DNA of 11,769 nucleotides from Bacteroidales bacterium. GTDB lineage: Bacteria; Bacteroidota; Bacteroidia; Bacteroidales; P3. Numbering within the stretch: the first letter of the stretch is position 1; each line of letters opens with the position of its first letter. The notes under the pieces were generated by a model that did not search any database, was not told the origin of the DNA, and saw only the letters and a program-made list of their open reading frames with translations. The translations under genes were made by a program, and so were the position numbers. The DNA lies in contig DUQY01000107.1 in assembly GCA_012837565.1 (NCBI GenBank), positions 1 through 11,769 on the forward strand. Direction: 5' to 3'. Below, in pieces: positions 5,955 to 11,769 of the stretch.

Positions 5955-7919
5955 ATGATAAAGAAGTTAATCAGTTTGGTTTTTGCAATTCTTTTCACAT
6001 TTGTTGGATACTCTCAAACAATTCCTTTTGGAAAAGGTTATGTTATTAATGGGGAAGTCAAAAACACATATGAAGGATTTGTTACTTTACGTTCTTATTT
6101 TAGAGATGGTAACGAAAGGATTGACACTGCATATATTGAAAATAATAAATTTACTTTCCGCAGTCCAATTTCTGAAGCAATCCCTGCCCTTTTGACAATT
6201 AATGGGATGAGAGATTTTAGAATTTATCTTGAACCTACCACCTATGAGATAAAGATTGACGCCAAAAAAGTTAGCAAAACAATAATAAAAGGCTCTAAGT
6301 GGACAGATGAGTGGAACGAGGTAACCACTCCTTTGAAAGCAGAAGACTACGGCGTCCATCTAAGAAGATTGGAAAACTGGGTAATAAATAATCCTGAACA
6401 TATATTCTGTGCTGATATCATTTCTTCATACTTAGCTTATAAATGGGATTACGAAGAACTTTTTAAAACCCTAAACACCCTTTTGAAGCCAGCCACTCAA
6501 ACCTATCACTATATTAAACTAAGAGATAGAGAAAAAGCTCTTGAATCTATTGCTATTGGACAAAAGGCACCAGACTTTAGTCTTGATAATCTTATGGGTA
6601 AGAGTATTAATTTATATAGGTATTTAAATGGAAAGAAGTTTCTTTTGATTGACTTTTGGGCATCATGGTGCGTTCCTTGTAGGGAAGAAAATCCAAACCT
6701 TCTTGTAGCTTACAATAAGTTTTATTCAAAAGGATTTGATATTTTAGGCGTTTCTTTAGATGTTGATAAAAAATTGTGGAAAGAAGCTGTTCAAGATGAT
6801 AGGTTAAAATGGGAACAAGTTTCCGACCTAAACCTATGGAATGGACAAGCTGCAAAGAAATATATGATTAAGGCAATCCCTTATAATGTTCTTATTGACG
6901 ATAAAGGCACAATAATTGCAAAAAACCTTAAAGGAGAAGAATTAATAAATAAATTAGAAGAATTAACCAGCACCTATGGGTATTCAATTCAAGGAAACAT
7001 AGCAGGAATTTCTGATGGTAATGTAAGACTAAATCTCTTACTTGAAGGAGGAGAAAAGAAAACCTTTAATACAAAGATAAGAGATGGTAAGTTTGAATTT
7101 AAGGGCGTCGTTGATTTTGTTTGTGTAGCTAAAATTGAGCTACCAACTAAGAATGGAGACTTTTCTTTCTTTATGGAAAACAATACCATTAAAATAACAG
7201 GCTCAAAGGAAGATATAGAAAACATATCAATTAAAGGCTCTCCTAAGAATGACACCTACGCAAACCTTATCGATAGATGCAATAAGTCTTCGAATCCTAT
7301 ACAGTCTCTAATGAACGATGTTTCAAAAAACCCAAGCTCCTTCTACACCCCTCTTTTAGTGAGCAATTATTTAGCAGCTTATTTAAGTGATAACGAAATT
7401 AAAGAGATTGTATCATTATTTAATAACGATGCAAAGAAGATGTATCAATACAAACTTCTTCAAGACTATATTGAAGAGATGCAAAAGAAAGAAAAGGTTG
7501 GAGAAAAGTTTATTGATTTCACCCTTCCAAACGTAAATGGAATAGATATTAAAGCTTCCGATTACATTAAAGACAAGAAATACGTTTTAATTGATTTCTG
7601 GGCATCTTGGTGTACTCCTTGTAGGACAGAAAGCAAGTATTTAGTTCAAGCATACGATAAGTTCAAAACAAAAGGGTTTGATATTCTTGGCGTTTCTCTT
7701 GATAAGGATAGAACAAAATGGATAAAAGGAATTAATGATGATGGATTAGTTTGGGAAAACGTTTCCGATTTACTTCAATGGAATAGCATTGTTGTTAAGC
7801 TTTATAAATTAGAATCTATTCCTCAAAACATTTTAGTAGACAATAAAGGTAATATTGTTGCTCGTAACCTAAGGGGAGAAAACATTATGACCACACTTAA
7901 TCAATTCTTTATAAAATAA
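5955..7919 (+). CDS. Periplasmic double TlpA-like thioredoxin protein (two DUF4369 + thioredoxin modules)
   Basis: This is probably an envelope thiol-disulfide oxidoreductase of the TlpA/ResA group. A Sec signal peptide covers 1-20 (LISLVFAILFTFVGYS), with no lipobox. The chain is one module used twice. Residues about 29-110 are a beta-rich DUF4369-like region (GYVINGEVKNTYEG), then a helical linker, then thioredoxin domain 1 (about 200-335) with FWASWCVPC (Cys239, Cys242) and cis-Pro309 in KAIPY. Residues about 344-430 repeat the beta-rich region (YSIQGNIAGISDG). Thioredoxin domain 2 follows (about 513-654) with FWASWCTPC (Cys553, Cys556) and cis-Pro623 in ESIPQN. The CxxC motifs are 314 residues apart. 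Most family members carry a single module of about 350-400 residues. It follows smpB by 43 nt with no promoter box between, so it is likely co-transcribed. The redox partner is unknown. Confidence 0.88.
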   Translation: MIKKLISLVFAILFTFVGYSQTIPFGKGYVINGEVKNTYEGFVTLRSYFRDGNERIDTAYIENNKFTFRSPISEAIPALLTINGMRDFRIYLEPTTYEIKIDAKKVSKTIIKGSKWTDEWNEVTTPLKAEDYGVHLRRLENWVINNPEHIFCADIISSYLAYKWDYEELFKTLNTLLKPATQTYHYIKLRDREKALESIAIGQKAPDFSLDNLMGKSINLYRYLNGKKFLLIDFWASWCVPCREENPNLLVAYNKFYSKGFDILGVSLDVDKKLWKEAVQDDRLKWEQVSDLNLWNGQAAKKYMIKAIPYNVLIDDKGTIIAKNLKGEELINKLEELTSTYGYSIQGNIAGISDGNVRLNLLLEGGEKKTFNTKIRDGKFEFKGVVDFVCVAKIELPTKNGDFSFFMENNTIKITGSKEDIENISIKGSPKNDTYANLIDRCNKSSNPIQSLMNDVSKNPSSFYTPLLVSNYLAAYLSDNEIKEIVSLFNNDAKKMYQYKLLQDYIEEMQKKEKVGEKFIDFTLPNVNGIDIKASDYIKDKKYVLIDFWASWCTPCRTESKYLVQAYDKFKTKGFDILGVSLDKDRTKWIKGINDDGLVWENVSDLLQWNSIVVKLYKLESIPQNILVDNKGNIVARNLRGENIMTTLNQFFIK

Positions 7920-7932
7920 CACTACATATTAT

Positions 7933-8838
7933 ATGATCAAACAGAAACCAATGCAGAGAATTAAAAAGACCTCTATGGGCAAAGCTATTTTGCAATACTC
8001 AATGATAGGATTAGGAATATTAATGTACACCTTTGCGTGGTCGGCATTCCTTATACCACAAAAAATAATTGGAGGTGGAGTAGCAGGTATTGCGTCCATT
8101 ATCTTCCTTGGAACAGGTATTCCTGTGGGTGTTTCCAATTTAATAATAAATATCGTTCTCCTTCTTATTGGGATCAAAACTCTTGGAGGGAAATTTGGAA
8201 TAAACACAGTTGTTGGAATAATTATTGCATCCCTTTCATTTATACTTTGGCAACAAGTAATACATATTGAAACAATTATTAAGCCAGAAAACTTTGAACC
8301 TTTCATGTGTGCTATTATTGGTGCAGGTATATCAGGAGTTGGAATTGGAACAACATTTAACTATGGAGGAAACTCGGGCGGAACAGATATAATTGCTCTA
8401 ATTATAACCAAGTATAGGAACATTAGTGCAGGAACAGTAATCTTGTATATCGATATTTTCATTATCCTTTCTGCGTTCATCCTTCCTGGAATGACAATAA
8501 CAAATATTGTTTATGGATATGTTGTGATGTTTGTCTTTACATACGTATTAGACCTTACCATTGAGGGTAATAAACAATCTTATCAGATTATGATATTCTC
8601 AAACAAAGCCGAAGAAATAGCAGATGGCATTGGCATTGGACTTAAACGTGGAGTTACTCTTCTTGATTCAAAAGGTTGGTACTCAAAAAAGTCTCAACAA
8701 ATCGTTATGGTTATTGCAAGAAAGCAAGATAAGGTTGAGATTATGCGATTGATTAAAGAGATTGACCCAGATGCTTTCATATCTGTTGACAAGGTGCAAG
8801 GAGTATTTGGAAAGAACTTCGAAACACTTAGATCATAA
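7933..8838 (+). CDS. YitT family membrane protein, copy 1
   Basis: This is an integral inner-membrane protein of the YitT family (YitT_membrane/DUF161 plus C-terminal DUF2179). No biochemical function is established for the family. Hydrophobic segments lie at about 20-40, 64-82, 91-109, 124-140, 166-184 and 190-208. Family landmarks are the GGGVAGI loop (47-53), GGNSGGTD (145-152) and EGNKQSYQI (211-219). The soluble cytoplasmic domain (about 216-296) carries RGVTLL, GWYS and QGVFGKNF (289-296). The length of 301 is typical. The ATG at 7933 lies 13 nt after the thioredoxin gene's stop; an in-frame ATG at 7951 is a possible alternative. The next gene is a clear paralogue. Confidence 0.92.
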   Translation: MIKQKPMQRIKKTSMGKAILQYSMIGLGILMYTFAWSAFLIPQKIIGGGVAGIASIIFLGTGIPVGVSNLIINIVLLLIGIKTLGGKFGINTVVGIIIASLSFILWQQVIHIETIIKPENFEPFMCAIIGAGISGVGIGTTFNYGGNSGGTDIIALIITKYRNISAGTVILYIDIFIILSAFILPGMTITNIVYGYVVMFVFTYVLDLTIEGNKQSYQIMIFSNKAEEIADGIGIGLKRGVTLLDSKGWYSKKSQQIVMVIARKQDKVEIMRLIKEIDPDAFISVDKVQGVFGKNFETLRS

Positions 8839-8924
8839 CACACATAAGCATTCACCAAAACAATTATAAGTTCTGAAAAACAAATTGACAATTAACCTAA
8901 AACAGAATAAATAGAACTAAAGAA

Positions 8925-9824
8925 ATGGTGAAAACAATCCAAAATATTAAGAAAACTTCTACCGGAAGACTCCTCTGGCAATACTTCATGATAGCACTTG
9001 GCATATTTATGTATGCTTTTGCTTGGTCAGTTTTCCTTATACCTAAAAGCATTGTTGGTGGTGGAGTTGTTGGTATAGCATCCATTATTTATATAATGAC
9101 AGGCTTCCCTGTGGGTATATCCAATTTTGCAATTAATATAATCCTCCTTCTTATTGGATTCAAAGTATTAGGAGGAAAATTTGGACTTAATACAATTATC
9201 GGCAGTCTTATTGCATCTCTTTCATTTCTTTTCCTCCAACAAGGTATTGACATTCAACAATACTTCGACCTTACTAAGTTTGACCCATTTATGAGTGCTG
9301 TTATTGGAGGTGCTATTTCAGGGGTTGGAATTGGTTTATGTTTTTCCAATGGAGGGAACTCAGGAGGGAGTGATGTCATTGCACTAATGTACACAAAGTA
9401 TCACAATGTAAGCCCTGGCTCTGTTATCTTTGTTATTGACGCCATAATAATTGTATCCTCAATTATTATTCCAGCAAACTCAATCGAAAGCATAATATAT
9501 GGTTTTATTGTAATGGCTGTTTTCACTTATTCCATCGACTTAGTTATTGAGGGAAATAAACAATCCTATCAAATCTTAGTCTTCTCAAAAGAAAATAGAG
9601 CAATAGCTGATGCAATTGGAAAAGATATTAAACGCGGAGTTACATTACTACATGGGGAAGGATGGTACTCTAAACAAGACCAAAACGTACTGATAGTTAT
9701 TTCAAGAAAAGCGGAGAAAGTAGAAATAATGCGAGTAATTAAACAAATAGACCCTACCGCCTTTATATCCATAGGAAAAACCCAAGGAGTATTTGGAAAG
9801 AACTTCGACGACATTAAATTATAG
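8925..9824 (+). CDS. YitT family membrane protein, copy 2 (tandem paralogue)
   Basis: This is the same family and layout as the gene before it, and clearly a tandem duplicate. GGGVVGI is at 45-51, GGNSGGSD at 143-150, EGNKQSYQI at 209-217 and RGVTLL at 237-242, and the last part is QGVFGKNF (287-294). Six hydrophobic segments fall in the same places, followed by a soluble DUF2179 domain. The loop after the third hydrophobic segment (IDIQQYFDLTKFD, 108-120) and the C-terminal tail differ most from copy 1, so the two may have different ligands or form a mixed complex; this is inference. An 86-nt gap with no promoter box separates it from copy 1, and only 9 nt separate it from the binding-protein gene, suggesting one transcript. 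Function is unknown. Confidence 0.92.
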   Translation: MVKTIQNIKKTSTGRLLWQYFMIALGIFMYAFAWSVFLIPKSIVGGGVVGIASIIYIMTGFPVGISNFAINIILLLIGFKVLGGKFGLNTIIGSLIASLSFLFLQQGIDIQQYFDLTKFDPFMSAVIGGAISGVGIGLCFSNGGNSGGSDVIALMYTKYHNVSPGSVIFVIDAIIIVSSIIIPANSIESIIYGFIVMAVFTYSIDLVIEGNKQSYQILVFSKENRAIADAIGKDIKRGVTLLHGEGWYSKQDQNVLIVISRKAEKVEIMRVIKQIDPTAFISIGKTQGVFGKNFDDIKL

Positions 9825-9833
9825 TCAGTAGTA

Positions 9834-11516
9834 ATGGGTAAATCGATAATATCTAATAACCTGTTTACTAAAATCAAAGGTCAAATTTACCTTCTGAGTA
9901 TATTCATACTATCAATCTTAATCTCTTCTTGTTCAAAATACGATTCAATTGATGATAAGAAAGTTTTCTTTTATAACGAAAGTGCAAATATATCATCCCT
10001 CGACCCAGCCTTTGCAAAAGACCAAGCAATGATTTGGGCAAATCTTCAAATCTTTAATGGCTTAGTCCAGTTAGATTCCCTCTTGGACGTTCAGCCCTCA
10101 ATTGCAAAAACATGGGAAGTCTCAGAAGATGGACTAACCTATACCTTCCTATTAAGAGACGATGTTTACTTCCATAACCACGAATTATTTAAGGGAAAGA
10201 AGAGAAAAGTAATAGCATCCGACTTCGTTTATTCGTTCAATAGAATAATAGATGAAAAGCTTGCATCCCCAGGATCATGGATATTCAACTTAGTTAGAAC
10301 CTCATCAGATAAAAGGAAAACCTACTCATTCTCTGCCCCAAACGACTCAACATTTCAAATCGTTCTAAAACAAGCCTTCTCCCCTTTCCTTGGCTTACTA
10401 ACAATGCCCTACGCCTCTGTTGTGCCAAGAGAAATCATAGAAAACTACGGTGAAGACTTCAGAAAAAACCCAGTAGGTACAGGACCATTCTATTTTAAGA
10501 TGTGGAAGGAAGGAGTAAAGCTTGTATTACTAAAGAATGAAGATTACTTCGAAAAAGACGACAAGGGGACACGCCTCCCCTATCTTGATGCAGTCAATAT
10601 CAGCTTTATAATAGATAAACAGTCAGTCTTCTTAGAATTTGTTAAAGGCAATATCGATTTCATTTCAGGCATAGATGCAAACTATAAAGACGAAGTATTG
10701 ACAAGAAATGGAGAGCTTCAAGAAAAGTATAAGGATAAAATAAACCTTATAACCCAGCCCTATCTAAATACAGAATACTTAGGGTTTATGGTTGATAAGG
10801 AACTCAGTCCAAAAGATAACCCACTTCTAAATAAGAAAATCCGCCAAGCAATAAACTATGGATTTGACAGAAAGAAAATGATTAAGTACCTAAGAAACAA
10901 TATTGGAATGGCTGCAGAAAATGGAATCATCCCGAAAGGCTTAGCAGGATTCGACACCAATAACACTTACGGATACACATATAACCCCCAGAAAGCGAAA
11001 GAACTTTTAGCAGAAGCAGGCTATAAAAATGGCGTTGGGCTCCCACCAATCTCACTCCAAACAACCTCAACCTACCTTGATTTATGTAAATATATACAAC
11101 AACAACTTAACCTCTTAGGTTTCGATATCAAGGTTGATGTCAATCCACCAGGAGCATTAAGAGAACAAATTGCCCAATCAAAATCGATGTGGTTTAGAGG
11201 AAGCTGGATAGCAGACTACCCCGATGCAGAAAACTATCTCTCCCTATTCTACTCCCCAAACTACTGCCCCAAAGGACCAAACTACACCCATTTTTCCAAT
11301 AAAACATACGATAAACTCTACGAAAGAGCACAAAAAGAAACCTCCATCCAAAAAAGAGCTGACCTATACACACAAATGGACAAATTAATAATGGAAGAAG
11401 CCCCAATAGTAGTCCTATACTACGACCAAGTCCTCCGCTTTGCACAAAAAAACATAGAAGGCCTATCCTCAAACCCAATGAACCTACTAATCCTAAAACA
11501 CGTTAGAAAGAACTAG
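9834..11516 (+). CDS. Family 5 (peptide/nickel type) solute-binding lipoprotein
   Basis: It is predicted to be a lipid-anchored binding protein of the DppA/OppA class (SBP_bac_5). A rather long N-terminus (33 residues to the lipid cysteine) holds a hydrophobic segment ending in the LISSC lipobox (Cys33). The family signature is clear: IAKTWEVSEDGLTYTFLLR (90-108) with VYFHN following, SDFVYSFNRI (129-138), NPVGTGPFYF (212-221), the hinge segment KKIRQAINYGFDRKKMI (334-350), and GSWIADYPDAENYL (456-469) near the C-terminus. The length of 560 is normal. The start is 9 nt behind the second YitT gene, consistent with translational coupling. No permease or ATPase genes are visible in the window, so it is either an orphan served in trans or works with another partner. 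The ligand is unknown; oligopeptides are the family default. Its second half is unusually C-rich and G-poor on the coding strand. Confidence 0.9.
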   Translation: MGKSIISNNLFTKIKGQIYLLSIFILSILISSCSKYDSIDDKKVFFYNESANISSLDPAFAKDQAMIWANLQIFNGLVQLDSLLDVQPSIAKTWEVSEDGLTYTFLLRDDVYFHNHELFKGKKRKVIASDFVYSFNRIIDEKLASPGSWIFNLVRTSSDKRKTYSFSAPNDSTFQIVLKQAFSPFLGLLTMPYASVVPREIIENYGEDFRKNPVGTGPFYFKMWKEGVKLVLLKNEDYFEKDDKGTRLPYLDAVNISFIIDKQSVFLEFVKGNIDFISGIDANYKDEVLTRNGELQEKYKDKINLITQPYLNTEYLGFMVDKELSPKDNPLLNKKIRQAINYGFDRKKMIKYLRNNIGMAAENGIIPKGLAGFDTNNTYGYTYNPQKAKELLAEAGYKNGVGLPPISLQTTSTYLDLCKYIQQQLNLLGFDIKVDVNPPGALREQIAQSKSMWFRGSWIADYPDAENYLSLFYSPNYCPKGPNYTHFSNKTYDKLYERAQKETSIQKRADLYTQMDKLIMEEAPIVVLYYDQVLRFAQKNIEGLSSNPMNLLILKHVRKN

Positions 11517-11769
11517 GTTTATCAACTTGCCACATTGCCTGCAAAGAAATCCCACACAATTTAAACGTTCTATTTTCAGCCCTTAGACTCTTTAATCAAA
11601 AAACTCCTTATCTCCACGCCCCAAACACACCGTCTCCAAGGCTCAAACTCCTTGTCTCCAGACACAAGACTCATTATCTCCAGCTCTAATCTCCTTATTA
11701 ATCGAAATATAGGCACACTAATAACTTGCAAAAAGCCTAATAGCATTTTCAAAATTGATAGCAAAAATC
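11517..11769. other. Terminal intergenic region, no gene seen
   Basis: No credible coding frame on either strand and no clear rho-independent terminator behind the binding-protein gene were found. The one notable structure is the 22-bp-period array (listed separately). A 62-codon minus-strand frame that covers the array is explained by the repeat and has no start context. Anything beyond 11769 is not visible. Confidence 0.5.
11598..11685. repeat. Second 22-bp-period tandem array, four units
   Basis: Four consecutive 22-bp units occupy 11598-11619, 11620-11641, 11642-11663 and 11664-11685. TCTCCA is invariant at 11611, 11633, 11655 and 11677, exactly 22 bp apart. It is preceded in three of four units by ACTC(C/A)TT(A/G), and the second unit is diverged. 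Read on the minus strand the core is TGGAGAyAAkGAG. Related but shifted pieces flank the array (ctccttat at 11691-11698, actcttta at 11587-11594). Units differ at several positions, so this is an old array rather than a fresh duplication. Confidence 0.75.

Noticed and set aside
7929..9085. Two similar antisense frames (7929-8306 and 8897-9085, minus) that resemble each other
   Set aside because: Their likeness is a by-product of the homology between the two YitT genes on the other strand; neither has a promoter or start context.
11194..11764. Minus-strand frames at 11194-11478 and 11576-11764
   Set aside because: The first is antisense to the conserved C-terminus of the binding protein; the second is produced by the 22-bp array and has low-complexity content.

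Overview
The window looks like a chromosomal segment from an AT-rich member of the Bacteroidota. The evidence is a type IX secretion (T9SS) C-terminal sorting motif, several promoter boxes matching the phylum-specific TAnnTTTG -7 element, A-rich leaders without a clear Shine-Dalgarno, a 465-residue fold-type-III arginine decarboxylase of the kind found in this phylum, and thioredoxin-like proteins of the DUF4369/TlpA type. I cannot place it to genus. No rRNA, tRNA, CRISPR array or intact insertion sequence is visible.

Left part (1-1419, minus strand): the 5' half of a secreted repeat protein runs off the left edge. Behind it lie a strong hairpin terminator and an orphan 74-residue T9SS sorting domain with no protein attached. 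Next comes about 600 bp of non-coding DNA with a 9-bp direct repeat bracketing 54 bp, and a four-copy array of 11-bp palindromes at an exact 22-bp period. The region reads as a decayed accessory locus.

Middle part (1420-5327): a lipoprotein FKBP-type prolyl isomerase (minus) is divergent from an arginine decarboxylase (plus). The two are separated by a 207-bp region carrying back-to-back TAnnTTTG boxes. An aspartate ammonia-lyase follows with its own promoter box and a strong terminator. The decarboxylase and AspA are amino-acid catabolic enzymes that yield agmatine/CO2 and fumarate/ammonia.

Right part (5441-11516, plus strand): five co-oriented, closely spaced genes form a probable operon. 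They are smpB (apparently leaderless), a periplasmic protein with two DUF4369+thioredoxin modules in one chain, two tandem YitT-family membrane proteins, and a family-5 solute-binding lipoprotein 9 nt behind the second YitT gene. No ABC permease or ATPase gene is visible. The end of the window (11517-11769) has no gene but holds a second, unrelated 22-bp-period repeat array.

Most genes are ordinary conserved families. The parts worth a second look are the two 22-bp-period intergenic arrays, the YitT-YitT-binding-protein cluster, the duplicated thioredoxin protein, the leaderless smpB arrangement and the orphan sorting domain. I see no convincing evidence of a wholly new system.
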